Below, one piece after another: positions 1-9,163 of a stretch of 64,000 bases of DNA (the stretch's first letter is position 1; each line of letters begins with the position of its first letter). The position numbers and the translations under genes are program-made. This DNA is from Polaribacter sp. Q13 (GTDB lineage Bacteria; Bacteroidota; Bacteroidia; Flavobacteriales; Flavobacteriaceae): NCBI RefSeq assembly GCF_016858305.2, contig NZ_CP074436.1, positions 1,260,001-1,324,000 on the forward strand. The letters are read 5' to 3'. The notes below the pieces were generated by a model that was not told where the DNA came from, made no database searches, and saw nothing but the letters and a program-made list of their open reading frames with translations.

Positions 1-999
1 TTTGGAAACTCCACCATAAAATCTACCATTCCTTCTGTTGTAAACCCAAATTTAAAGTGGGAAGAAACAACAACTATAGAGTTTGGTGTAGATTATGGTT
101 TGTTTGATAATAAATTTAGTGGATCTGTAAGTGCATTTCAAAAAACATCTAATGATTTATTATTTGATGCTGCTTTAGCAGATGGTACAAACTTTGGTAA
201 CAGTACAATTCAGAATATTGGTCAATTACAAATTAAAGGTTTAGAGTTTACTTTAAATGGAGACATCCTTAAAAGTGAAGATTATAATTGGAACTTTACA
301 TTTAACGCGACGTATTTAGATAGAAAAATTACAGAGCTTGCAAATAACCAAGACGTTAGAACTGGTGGTACTTCTGGTGGAACAGGAAATACCATTCAAT
401 TATTAAGAGAAGGTTTTGCACCAAACTCTTTTCACGTATATAAACAACTATACAACACTGCAGGCAAACCAATAGAAGGAGCATATGCAGATTTAAATGA
501 TGATGGTATTATTAATGATGAAGATCGTTATTTAAAAGAAAACCCAAATGCAGATGTAACTTTAGGTTTTCAATCTAGTTTTAATTACAAAAATTTCGAT
601 TTAGGTTTTAACTTAAGAGCAAGCCTTGGTAATTATGTATATAATAACGTAAACTCTTCTAGAGCACAATACGAATTATTACAAGACAACGCTGTTTTAG
701 GAAACTTGCCTACCTCTGTATTAAACACAGATTTCTTAAGAACGTCTAACGTTATAAATTCTGATATTTATATAGAAAATGCTTCTTATTTAAGAATGGA
801 CAATGTTACTCTAGGATATACTTTTAACAACCCAATTAAAAAATTCTCTTACAGCAGTATTCGCTTATGGGCTGGGGTTCAAAATGTATTTACTTTAACA
901 AACTACTCTGGTTTAGACCCAGAAGTGTTTGATGGAATTGATAATTTAATTTATCCTAGATCTAGAAACTTCTTAGTTGGAGCTAATATTAAATTCTAA
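1..999 (+). CDS. SusC-like TonB-dependent outer-membrane receptor, 3' part only
   Basis: The reading frame is open from the first base and stops at 997-999, so this is the C-terminal 332 residues of a protein that begins upstream of the window. The sequence is the end of a SusC/RagA-type TonB-dependent beta-barrel: a 'NPNLKWEETTTIEFGVDYG' segment, alternating amphipathic strands, an insert with a DLNDDGIINDEDR calcium-type motif, and an ending YPRSRNFLVGANIKF with a terminal aromatic residue, as expected for outer-membrane insertion. It would import oligosaccharides across the outer membrane with its SusD partner, powered by TonB/ExbBD. It is directly followed by susD (10 bases away), the hallmark SusC/D pairing. 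Substrate is inferred from the downstream SusE/F and GH13 genes as alpha-glucan. The plug and any carboxypeptidase-like N-terminal domain lie outside the window. Confidence 0.95.
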   Translation, partial: FGNSTIKSTIPSVVNPNLKWEETTTIEFGVDYGLFDNKFSGSVSAFQKTSNDLLFDAALADGTNFGNSTIQNIGQLQIKGLEFTLNGDILKSEDYNWNFTFNATYLDRKITELANNQDVRTGGTSGGTGNTIQLLREGFAPNSFHVYKQLYNTAGKPIEGAYADLNDDGIINDEDRYLKENPNADVTLGFQSSFNYKNFDLGFNLRASLGNYVYNNVNSSRAQYELLQDNAVLGNLPTSVLNTDFLRTSNVINSDIYIENASYLRMDNVTLGYTFNNPIKKFSYSSIRLWAGVQNVFTLTNYSGLDPEVFDGIDNLIYPRSRNFLVGANIKF

Positions 1000-1009
1000 T
1001 AAAAACAAG

Positions 1010-2623
1010 ATGAAAAAATATATAAAAACAATAAAAAATCTATTCGTTGTTATTTTGTTAACATCAGTAGTTACTTCTTGTACAAACGATTTAAATATTG
1101 TACCAGAAGATGATCAAACGGTTTTAAGCGAAGCACTTTTTGAAAATGAAAGCGCTTATTTAGAAGTATTAGCCGGAACTTATGCCAACTTATCTTTAAC
1201 CGGAGTTGATGGTCCAGAAAGTTCTAATATTAAAGGTTTAGATGCAGGTACTAGTCAATATGGTAGAACATTATTGTATTTGCAAACTCTTTCTGCAGAC
1301 CAAATGATTTGGTCTTATGAGAATGACCCTGGTACAAGAGAAATTCAACGTAATATTTGGACTGCACAAAATCCAGTAATATTAGGTATGTTTAGTAGAG
1401 CGATGGTAACCGTAGCATTTGCTAACAATTTCTTAAGAGAAACAACCCCAGAAAAATTAAATGCAAGAAACGTATCTGCCAATACAAAAGCAGACATTGT
1501 TACTTATAGAGCAGAAGCCCGTTTGTTAAGAGCTTTGTCTTATTATAACTTAATGGACTTGTACGGTAAAGCTCCTATGGTTATAGAAACTGACCCAATT
1601 GCTGGTTTTAATCCTCCGCAAGCGGATAGAGCGGAATTATTTACATTTATAGAAAGTGAATTATTAGCAATTGATGCAGATTTAATGGCTCCAAGAACTA
1701 ATCTACATGGTAGAGCAGACAAAGCAGTTGCGTGGATGATTTTAGCTAAAATATACTTAAATGCAGATGTTTATATTGGTGAGCCAAAATATACAGAATG
1801 TTTAGCTGAATGTACAAAAATTTTAGGTGGTGGATTTTCTTTAGCAACCAATTATACACATTTATTTATGGCAGATAACAACACGAACTCTGCTAATAAT
1901 GAAATTATTTTCCCCTTAATTTCAGATGGTTTAATCACACAGAACTACGGACCAACAACAGTAATGGTAAATGGTGAAATAGGGAGTTTAGAAGCAAACG
2001 GAATTCCTTTAGGTGTTGGTGCCGCAGGTTGGGGAGGCGCTTTAAGAATTCGAAAACAATTTGCAGAATTATTTAATGGCGGTATTTTTTCTGGAGATAC
2101 TAGAAATACCATTATTTCTGGAACTAGAAGTATTGATATTACAGACATTTCTGATAAAGACCAAGGGTATGTAATAGAAAAATATTCGAATGCTACCTCT
2201 ACAGGAACCTTTGGATCAGATCAAACTTTTGTAGATACAGATTTCCCTTTATTTAGATTAGCAGATGTGTATTTAATGTACGCAGAAGCTCATTTAAGAG
2301 GAGGTTCTGGAGGAACAGATGCAGATATGATCTCTTATATAAACGCCTTAAGAACAAGAGCAAACAATCCTCAAAATAACCTAACAGCATCAGACATTTC
2401 GTTAGATTTTATTTTAGATGAAAGAGCAAGAGAATTACATTGGGAAGCACACAGAAGACAAGATTTAATTAGATTTGGTAAATTTACTGGAGGTAATTAC
2501 AATTGGGCTTGGAAAGGAAACGGTAGCAACGGTATTGCTTTACCAGCTTACATGAAAGTATACCCAATACCTACTGCAAGTTTAGCTTCTAACCCTAATT
2601 TAACTCAAAATACTGGGTATTAA
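1010..2623 (+). CDS. SusD/RagB-family nutrient-binding outer-membrane lipoprotein
   Basis: Encodes 537 residues if started at 1010; an in-frame start at 977 lies inside susC and would put extra residues before the signal peptide, so 1010 is preferred. The N-terminus is a lipoprotein signal with a VVTSC lipobox, giving a surface lipid-anchored protein. Family features visible are the N-terminal 'YLEVLAGTYANL' type helix, the TPR-rich 'YRAEARLLRALSYYNLMDLYG' region around residues 165-185, and the C-terminal 'DERARELHWEAHRRQDLIRFG' segment with the terminal 'KVYPIPTASLASNPNLTQNTGY' pattern typical of SusD proteins. It binds glycan and acts as the lid of the SusC transporter. Length is normal for the family. 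Confidence 0.95.
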   Translation: MKKYIKTIKNLFVVILLTSVVTSCTNDLNIVPEDDQTVLSEALFENESAYLEVLAGTYANLSLTGVDGPESSNIKGLDAGTSQYGRTLLYLQTLSADQMIWSYENDPGTREIQRNIWTAQNPVILGMFSRAMVTVAFANNFLRETTPEKLNARNVSANTKADIVTYRAEARLLRALSYYNLMDLYGKAPMVIETDPIAGFNPPQADRAELFTFIESELLAIDADLMAPRTNLHGRADKAVAWMILAKIYLNADVYIGEPKYTECLAECTKILGGGFSLATNYTHLFMADNNTNSANNEIIFPLISDGLITQNYGPTTVMVNGEIGSLEANGIPLGVGAAGWGGALRIRKQFAELFNGGIFSGDTRNTIISGTRSIDITDISDKDQGYVIEKYSNATSTGTFGSDQTFVDTDFPLFRLADVYLMYAEAHLRGGSGGTDADMISYINALRTRANNPQNNLTASDISLDFILDERARELHWEAHRRQDLIRFGKFTGGNYNWAWKGNGSNGIALPAYMKVYPIPTASLASNPNLTQNTGY

Positions 2624-2641
2624 TTTAAAAACAAATTACAA

Positions 2642-3781
2642 ATGATGAAAAACATAAAAAGATTTTCAGCAGTTAGTATCATTGGTCTAATACTTTTATT
2701 TTTCCAATCTTGCGATGACACTTCTGATACATTTACGATATCAGCACCAACAGCTCCTACTCTAGCTGAATTAAATTTCACACAATTAGAATTAGACGCT
2801 GTAAATACATCAAACCCAGCTTTAACTTTAAATTGGGATGAAGCCGATTATGGAATTCAAGCGGCTGTTAATTATGCCATTCAATTTTCTAAAGATGATG
2901 CTTTTACAGAACCCGTTACTGCGTCTACTATTTCAGGTAAAACTTCGGTTACATTATCTATCAATGAGGTAAATGCGGCGGCAGGTAACGCAGGAATCAA
3001 TCCATTTAATTGGTCAGACATCTATATAAGAATTGTTTCTTCTTTAGGAACTCAAAATAGCGAAACAGCTGCATCAAATACAGTTCAATTTAGTGTATAC
3101 CCTTACTTTAATTACTCTTTTAATGATTATTATTTAGTAGGTAATGCAACTGCACCTGGTTGGGATAATTTAGCTACAGGTAACAATCCCGCTTTATTTA
3201 GAGACGAAACAGATAGTAATACTTTTTACTATACTGGTTATTTCTCAAAATCTTCTGCCGATGATGGTGAAGGAAGATTTAAAGTTATTGAAACGAAAGG
3301 AGAATGGACTAATCAATGGGGAACTACATACCCAGATAACGAAGACCCAATAGAAACTGAAGGAGATATTGCTGGTAACCCTGCAACACAAGAAGCCGAT
3401 CCAGGAAGATTTGGTGTAAAATCTGATGGTTTTTATACTTTTAAAATAAACTTTGCTTCTAAAGAGTTTTCTATAGAATCTTTTAATGAAGCAGGAATTA
3501 TAAGTCCTACATCATTAGAAATACAAGGATCTAGTATTGCCAACACAGCAATGACACCTCTTGCTTTTGATGGTCATATTTGGTTTGCTACTAAAATACA
3601 TTTAACTCCTGGCGAAGTAGAATTTGTTACAGGTGCTAGTGCTAAATGGGGAAGCTCTACTTCTTTTTCTGGTGTAGCAACCGATGGTGGTGGTGCAATA
3701 CCAGTAATTGTAGAAGATGATTATGATGTTTGGTTTAATGATTTAACTGGTCGTTATATCTTAATTCCTTTAAATTTATAA
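2642..3781 (+). CDS. SusE-like starch-binding outer-membrane lipoprotein
   Basis: 379 residues starting MMKNIKR (2642; the second Met at 2645 is equally possible). It has a lipoprotein signal with lipobox LLFFQSC, then a SusE-type immunoglobulin-like N-terminal domain ('ALTLNWDEADYG', residues ~40-155) and two C-terminal carbohydrate-binding-like domains: one from ~160 (YYLVGNATAPGWDN) and a second from ~280 to the end. SusE-family proteins hold starch at the cell surface next to the SusC/D complex. It sits 18 bases after susD and 21 bases before the SusF-like gene, so it is cotranscribed. The family assignment rests on the position in the cluster and the WD/GW-containing binding-domain pattern; binding specificity is inferred. 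Confidence 0.85.
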   Translation: MMKNIKRFSAVSIIGLILLFFQSCDDTSDTFTISAPTAPTLAELNFTQLELDAVNTSNPALTLNWDEADYGIQAAVNYAIQFSKDDAFTEPVTASTISGKTSVTLSINEVNAAAGNAGINPFNWSDIYIRIVSSLGTQNSETAASNTVQFSVYPYFNYSFNDYYLVGNATAPGWDNLATGNNPALFRDETDSNTFYYTGYFSKSSADDGEGRFKVIETKGEWTNQWGTTYPDNEDPIETEGDIAGNPATQEADPGRFGVKSDGFYTFKINFASKEFSIESFNEAGIISPTSLEIQGSSIANTAMTPLAFDGHIWFATKIHLTPGEVEFVTGASAKWGSSTSFSGVATDGGGAIPVIVEDDYDVWFNDLTGRYILIPLNL

Positions 3782-3802
3782 TAACTTAAAAATAGATAAA
3801 AA

Positions 3803-5479
3803 ATGAAAACTTATATAAAAAGATTAAGCTACTTATTTTTATCACTAACACTTTTTTTAGGTGCTTGTGAGACAGAAGAGAGCTTAACAATAACAAGTCC
3901 AGATGCTGTTTTTGAGTTAGTAACACCAGGAATTAGTACCGTGTTTTTAAATTCAGAATTATTAGATAACCCTGCGTTTACAATTACTTGGATCGATGAA
4001 ATTAATCCTTCTGCAACCTATACCGTAGAAATGGATTTAGAAAGTACTTTTGATGCTCCTATTCAATTAGGTACAACAGATAAAAAGAACTTTACCATAA
4101 CCGTTGCTGAATTAAATAAAGCTTTAGAAAATACGGATGTAAAATCTTATACAGATACACCAATCTATGTAAGATTATCTACAGGTAGCTCAATGTCTAA
4201 TGTAATTTTATTTCAAATTTCTAAATTTGCAGTGAAACCACCAGTAATTACGAGCCCAGATAATACTTTTTCTCAAGTATTAACAGATGTGAATCCTGAT
4301 GAAACAGCCTTAACTATTACTTGGGACGATCCTGAAATTGGAGAAACAAGTAGTTTAGCTATTAGCTATGAAATAGAAATGGCAGAAGCAGGAACAAGTT
4401 TTGCTGCGCTTGCAAATATCGGTTCATCAACTTCTACAACATTCGAAATTTCTTATAAAGACTTAAATGATTTAGTAATTGCCAATGGAGGAGTTGCAGA
4501 TGTTGCCACAAACTTCGATTTTAGAATTAAAGCAATTGCAAAATCGGCTTCAGGAGATTTAGAAAGAACTTCAGATGCTATAACCATTGCCTTAACTGCC
4601 TTTAAAGCGGCAATACCAGATAATTTATTTATGGTAGGTGCCCATAATGAATGGAACAATGCTGATGCCACACAAAAACTTTATACTACTGGAAATGGTG
4701 TATTTACTAAAGTACAAGCTTTTTCTGCAGGTGATGAGTTTAAATTATTACCAACTTCTGGCGCTTGGGATGGAGATTATGGTGAAGACCCAAATAATGT
4801 TGGTAAAATAGTGCAAGAAGGAGAACAAAACATAAAAGTTACAACAACAGGTACGTATTTGGTTATGATAGACTTTAATACACTTAGTTTTAGATTACAA
4901 AACATAGACACCATGTTTATGGTAGGTGCTCACAATGGTTGGAATAATGCCGATGCTACGCAACAATTTAACACCTCTGGAAATGGAGTTTTTGTAAAAG
5001 TTCAAGCTTTTTCTGCAAATGATGAATTTAAATTATTACCAACATCTGGCTCTTGGGACGGAGATTGGGGAGAAAATAAAACTACTGCCGGAACTTTAGA
5101 GTTAGATGAAGAACAAAACATTAAAGTAGAAAATGCAGGTACTTATATGGTTACCCTAGATTTTAATACTTTAACTTTTAATCTTATAGAAATCCCTACA
5201 AATCTTTATTTAGTAGGTTCTCCAAATGGATGGGACAATGCAACAGCTCCTGCTTTCACAAAAGTATCTGAAGGATTGTTTGAATTAACTCAAACTTTAA
5301 CATCTACAGATGAATTTAAGTTCTTACCGCAACAAGGAGCTTGGGATAATGATTGGGGAGAAAGTAAAACATACCCTGGTATGATTGTTAGAGAAGATGA
5401 AAATAATGTAAAATCTCCTGGAGATGGTTCATATACAATTACAGTAGACTATAATAAAGGAACAGTAACTGTTCAATAA
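3803..5479 (+). CDS. SusF-like outer-membrane lipoprotein with three tandem starch-binding-type repeats
   Basis: 558 residues. A lipoprotein signal (lipobox FLGAC) is followed by two SusE-type Ig-like domains that both begin with ITSPD (about residues 28-145 and 148-265) and then three consecutive repeats of about 96 residues starting near residues 274, 371 and 467. Each repeat opens with (F/Y)(M/L)VG(A/S)xNxWxNA and carries an EFK(L/F)LPxxGxWDxDxGE core, the pattern of SusE/SusF starch-binding modules. Repeats 1 and 2 are close to each other in both protein and DNA, while repeat 3 is diverged. It would hold malto-oligosaccharides on the cell surface. It is the last gene before a strong hairpin (5494-5524) that separates it from the amylase gene. 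Confidence 0.85.
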   Translation: MKTYIKRLSYLFLSLTLFLGACETEESLTITSPDAVFELVTPGISTVFLNSELLDNPAFTITWIDEINPSATYTVEMDLESTFDAPIQLGTTDKKNFTITVAELNKALENTDVKSYTDTPIYVRLSTGSSMSNVILFQISKFAVKPPVITSPDNTFSQVLTDVNPDETALTITWDDPEIGETSSLAISYEIEMAEAGTSFAALANIGSSTSTTFEISYKDLNDLVIANGGVADVATNFDFRIKAIAKSASGDLERTSDAITIALTAFKAAIPDNLFMVGAHNEWNNADATQKLYTTGNGVFTKVQAFSAGDEFKLLPTSGAWDGDYGEDPNNVGKIVQEGEQNIKVTTTGTYLVMIDFNTLSFRLQNIDTMFMVGAHNGWNNADATQQFNTSGNGVFVKVQAFSANDEFKLLPTSGSWDGDWGENKTTAGTLELDEEQNIKVENAGTYMVTLDFNTLTFNLIEIPTNLYLVGSPNGWDNATAPAFTKVSEGLFELTQTLTSTDEFKFLPQQGAWDNDWGESKTYPGMIVREDENNVKSPGDGSYTITVDYNKGTVTVQ

Positions 5480-5493
5480 TTTTATAAAACATT

Positions 5494-5524
5494 ACAAAGG
5501 CTACCTACTTAAGGTAGCCTTTGT
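5494..5524 (+). terminator. Hairpin between the SusF-like gene and the amylase gene
   Basis: A perfect 13-bp stem (5494-5506 with 5512-5524, loop 5507-5511) lies 14 bases after the SusF-like stop and ends 18 bases before the amylase start. The 3' side has only a short mixed T tract, so it may act as a partial terminator or as a processing/stability element that sets the ratio of sus lipoproteins to amylase. No TAnnTTTG promoter is visible between it and the amylase gene. Confidence 0.7.
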
Positions 5525-5542
5525 CTTTAAAAAGCCTTTTTT

Positions 5543-8311
5543 ATGAAAAAAATTACTTTTTTAATCTTATTTATAACCAGTTTTACTTTTAGCCAGGTAC
5601 AGAATGTTACTTTTTCTGTTTCTCCTGCTACTTTTAATGAAACTGATCCCATAACAATTACAGTATCTAATATTACAGCTGCTTCATGGGGAGTTTCAGA
5701 TATCTATTTATGGTCTTGGTCTTATGATATCAATGATGCCAATTCTATAGATTCTCCAAACAACGGAAGTTGGACAAATTCTAACGAAGCTCAAAAACTA
5801 ACAAAAAATAACAATGACACTTACTCTATAACTTTTACACCAACCACCTTTTATAACAGAACAGGTCTTGGACGAATTGGAATGTTAGTAAAGGCAAAAG
5901 ATGGTTCTGGTGATAAAAAATCTCAAGACCAATATTTTGAGGTTGGTGCTTATCAATTAACTTTAAATTCACCATCTACAGCTACAACAATATTAAATTC
6001 TGGAGAAACATTACCAATTGCTGCAACAACTTCATTATCATCAAACTTTAGCTTAAAAGCAAATGGAGCTGTTATTAATCAACAAAATAACATAACATCA
6101 TATAGCTTTTCTCCTACCGTAACAGAAAATACTACTTATATTTTAGAAGCTACAAATAACGGAGAAACAAAAAGCACAACGTTTCAAGCAATTGTAAAAC
6201 CAACGGTTTCAGAAGCCGTTGTTCCTGCAGGTATGAAAGACGGAATTAACTTAAACACATCAGACAATACAAAAGCTACTTTAGTGTTTTATGCGCCCAA
6301 TAAGGAGTTTGTGCATATAATTGGTAGTTTTAACAACTGGCAAATCAACAATACTTATTTATTAAAAAAAGACAGTACTAAAGATCGCTTTTGGATTGAA
6401 TTAACTGGTTTAACTCCGCAAACAGATTATATGTATCAATATATAATTAATGCCGATTTAAGAGTTGCAGACCCATACTCTACCGTTATTTTAGATGAAT
6501 CTAACGATCAATATATAAACGCAACTACATATCCCAACTTACCAAGTTATCCAACAGGAAAAACAAACCACGCAGTAACTTTATTAAGAACAGGAGACAC
6601 TCCTTATGCTTGGCAAAACACTTCTTTTACCAAACCTGCAAAAACAGACCTAGTTATTTACGAACTTTTAATAAGAGATTTTGATGCCTTGCATTCTTAT
6701 GATGCTGTAAAAGCAAGATTAGATTATTTAGAAGAATTAGGCATTAATGCCATCGAGTTTTTACCAGTTATGGAATTTGACGGCAATGAATCTTGGGGCT
6801 ACAATCCTTCTTTTCACATGGCTTTAGACAAATATTATGGTAATACCACTGCTTTTAAACAATTTATAGATGAATGCCATAGAAGAGGAATCGCTGTAAT
6901 TATAGATGTTGCTTTTAATCATGCTTCTGGCCAAAATCCATACTACAGAATGTACAATACAGATAATGGTGGTTATGGAGGACAAGCAAGTGTAGATAGT
7001 CCTTTTTTCAATCAAACAGCTACACACTCTTACAGTGTTTTCAATGATTTTAATCACGCTAAACAAGCCACTAAAGACTACGTAAAAAGAGTTACTCAAT
7101 ATTGGATTGATGAATATAAAATTGATGGTTTCCGTTGGGATTTAACAAAAGGATTTACTCAAAACTGTTCTGATTCTGACCAAAATTGTACAAACGCTTA
7201 CCAACAAGATAGAGTTGATGTTTTAAAAGAATATGCAGATAACCAATGGGAAATAGACCCCAGTTTTTATATCATTTTCGAACATTTAGGTACCAATGCA
7301 GAAGAAACAGAATGGGTAAATTATAAATTAGACGAAGGAAAAGGAATTATGGTTTGGGGCAATCACAACCATCAATATAACCAAGCTACTATGGGCTTTG
7401 GTAGTGATGCAGATTTCTCTTGGATTTCTTATAAAAATAGAGGTTGGTCTGTACCTGCAAATGTAAGTTATATGGAAAGCCATGATGAAGAGCGTTTAAT
7501 GTACAAGAATCTACAATATGGTAATTCTAGTGGTAGCTACAATATTAAAAACCTTAATACCGCTTTAGAAAGAGAAGAATTAGCTGGTGCCTTTTATTTT
7601 ACTATTCCAGGTCCAAAAATGATTTGGCAATTTGGCGAATTGGGTTATGATATTTCTATAGAACAAAATGGAAGAACGGGTAATAAACCTATTTTATGGA
7701 ATTATTTAGCAAACGAAAACAGAAGAGCTGTTAAAGAAACTTGGTCTAAATTAATTAAATTAAAACTACAATATGATATTTTTGAGACTTCAGATTTCAC
7801 GTTAGATGTTGGTAATGCTAACGGATTAAATACCATTCACTTAACAGATGCAGCTGCTTCAGACATACAAAACATTGTTATTATAGGAAACTTTGGCGTA
7901 ACAACTCAAAGTATTTCTCCTGCTTTTCAACAAACGGGTACTTGGTACAATTTACTAAAAAATAACACTACTATTTCTGTTACCAATACAACGAGTACTA
8001 TTTCTTTAGCACCCGGAGAATTTAAAGTGTATGCAAATAATCCTGCTTCTCTTTCTTCGGATGATTTTACAGTTGATAATATAAGTTCTATGAAACTGTA
8101 TCCAAATCCGGCTAAAACACACTTTGTTCTTTCTGATAAAACAAATGAAGTGACCATTTTTGATGTTACCGGAAAACAAGTAAAATCCTTTTCTAATGAA
8201 GTGATAAAAACAAATTACTTTGAAATATCAACTTTAAAAAAAGGTATTTATTTTATAAAAATTGAAGATTCAAAAAATCAAGTTTTAACTAAAAAGTTGA
8301 TTGTGAATTAA
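5543..8311 (+). CDS. Secreted GH13-family alpha-amylase with T9SS type A sorting domain
   Basis: 922 residues, signal peptide ending near FTFSQ. Order of domains: Ig/CBM-like N-terminal region (~20-225), a CBM48-like module (~235-320, 'FVHIIGSFNNWQ'), the GH13 (beta/alpha)8 catalytic domain (~365-760), a C-terminal beta region, and a T9SS type A sorting domain from ~850 (KLYPNPAKTHF, ending KKLIVN). GH13 conserved regions are all visible: DVAFNH at 455-460, DGFRWD with the nucleophile Asp533, the acid/base Glu580 in IIFEHLG, and HD at 647-648 in ESHDEER. It should hydrolyse alpha-1,4-glucan outside the cell and feed oligosaccharides to the upstream SusCD complex. The exact specificity (amylase, pullulanase-like or other) cannot be read from the sequence. 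The T9SS tail means export across the outer membrane and probable surface attachment. Confidence 0.93.
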   Translation: MKKITFLILFITSFTFSQVQNVTFSVSPATFNETDPITITVSNITAASWGVSDIYLWSWSYDINDANSIDSPNNGSWTNSNEAQKLTKNNNDTYSITFTPTTFYNRTGLGRIGMLVKAKDGSGDKKSQDQYFEVGAYQLTLNSPSTATTILNSGETLPIAATTSLSSNFSLKANGAVINQQNNITSYSFSPTVTENTTYILEATNNGETKSTTFQAIVKPTVSEAVVPAGMKDGINLNTSDNTKATLVFYAPNKEFVHIIGSFNNWQINNTYLLKKDSTKDRFWIELTGLTPQTDYMYQYIINADLRVADPYSTVILDESNDQYINATTYPNLPSYPTGKTNHAVTLLRTGDTPYAWQNTSFTKPAKTDLVIYELLIRDFDALHSYDAVKARLDYLEELGINAIEFLPVMEFDGNESWGYNPSFHMALDKYYGNTTAFKQFIDECHRRGIAVIIDVAFNHASGQNPYYRMYNTDNGGYGGQASVDSPFFNQTATHSYSVFNDFNHAKQATKDYVKRVTQYWIDEYKIDGFRWDLTKGFTQNCSDSDQNCTNAYQQDRVDVLKEYADNQWEIDPSFYIIFEHLGTNAEETEWVNYKLDEGKGIMVWGNHNHQYNQATMGFGSDADFSWISYKNRGWSVPANVSYMESHDEERLMYKNLQYGNSSGSYNIKNLNTALEREELAGAFYFTIPGPKMIWQFGELGYDISIEQNGRTGNKPILWNYLANENRRAVKETWSKLIKLKLQYDIFETSDFTLDVGNANGLNTIHLTDAAASDIQNIVIIGNFGVTTQSISPAFQQTGTWYNLLKNNTTISVTNTTSTISLAPGEFKVYANNPASLSSDDFTVDNISSMKLYPNPAKTHFVLSDKTNEVTIFDVTGKQVKSFSNEVIKTNYFEISTLKKGIYFIKIEDSKNQVLTKKLIVN

Positions 8312-8337
8312 GACAATTATTAGTGATATTAATTAAG

Positions 8338-8370
8338 AAAGCGAGCAGTAAATATTTTATTGCTCGCTTT
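8338..8370 (+). terminator. Terminator after the amylase gene
   Basis: 10-bp stem aaagcgagca (8338-8347) with tgctcgcttt (8361-8370), extended by a few A-T/G-T pairs, followed by a T/A-rich tract. It lies 26 bases after the amylase stop and closes the sus operon. Confidence 0.8.
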
Positions 8371-8505
8371 TATATTATAAATAAAGTTGTTTTATAATTG
8401 ATAAAAAATCAATCAATTCGAGTAAAAACACTTCCTAATGTTATTTCAACCTATAATCCCAAATGAATTCTATAATGTCGTAAAACAAATTATAACTCAA
8501 GATGT

Positions 8506-8586
8506 CTTTCTGAGACCCGAGAAAAAAATTTCACAAGCGGAAATGATGACATGCAGTTTTGTCATTTATGCGATAGGAGAAATCTC
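8506..8586 (-). repeat. Degenerate dispersed intergenic repeat, copy A
   Basis: The reverse complement of this stretch aligns over about 80 bases with 11972-12050: shared blocks are atttctc, aaat(g/a)acaaaac, tcattt(c/t)cgcttg and tttttttctcg. A third weaker copy is at 45691-45760. The rest of the 398-base gap 8312-8709 holds the amylase terminator and no gene that I can support. Confidence 0.6.
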
Positions 8587-8709
8587 ATAATTCAGAAAAA
8601 TCTATAATTAAGTATCTTTATATAATTTCTCTCTTTGTTTTAAATGATAATACGATATCCGTTCTTCCTATAATTTTATAAAATCAAAATGGGTTAAGTA
8701 ATATCATAC

Positions 8710-9162
8710 TTAAACTCCAAACTGAGTTAAATGATGATCTAAATGTTTATAGAACGAATTATTCCACTCTACGGCAGTTAACTCCCCAAAAGAATGAGAT
8801 TCCTTTCCTTCAAAATAAGCTTCTCCTAATTCTTGCGTTTTAGTTATATAATCTATTAAAATTTTCTTTTCAACCTCAAACTCCTTATCATCAGAAATAA
8901 TGAATTGAGCAGCGGTTTTTCCATTTTTAGCATACGGTTTTTCCGAAACAACAATCTTTTTCACAAACATTTTTAGTATCCATTTGGTAAATGCATTTGG
9001 CTTTGGATATTTATCCGTATAAACCATTTCATAACTTACAGAACAATGCGATAACATTTGTGAAACAGACATTTTACCCCAAGTTGGTTTTGTGGACGTT
9101 GTTAAATTATTAATTCTTTTAATAACTTCATTGGTGATTTCTTTCTCAAAAATATTTTTCAT
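8710..9162 (-). CDS. DUF1569 family protein (DinB-like fold)
   Basis: 150 residues. The segment WGKMSVSQMLSHCSVSYEM near the N-terminus, with a His that can be a metal ligand, and the C-terminal KHLDHHLTQFGV, with HxxHH-like spacing, match the DUF1569/DinB-like four-helix-bundle proteins. This family has no settled function; some DinB-fold relatives are metal-dependent thiol-using enzymes. The gene starts one base after the holA stop on the same strand, so it is translated from the holA message, a pairing that may be simple chromosomal neighbourhood rather than a functional link. No signal peptide, so cytoplasmic. Confidence 0.8.
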   Translation of the reverse strand: MKNIFEKEITNEVIKRINNLTTSTKPTWGKMSVSQMLSHCSVSYEMVYTDKYPKPNAFTKWILKMFVKKIVVSEKPYAKNGKTAAQFIISDDKEFEVEKKILIDYITKTQELGEAYFEGKESHSFGELTAVEWNNSFYKHLDHHLTQFGV

Positions 9163-9163
9163 A

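Noticed and set aside
977..1009. Longer in-frame start for the susD gene at 977.
   Set aside because: It overlaps susC and places residues before the lipoprotein signal; 1010 gives a normal signal peptide.
6824..7099. Minus-strand open frame inside the amylase gene, and similar frames opposite other long genes.
   Set aside because: They are shadows of strongly coding sequence on the other strand and show no family motif or promoter.
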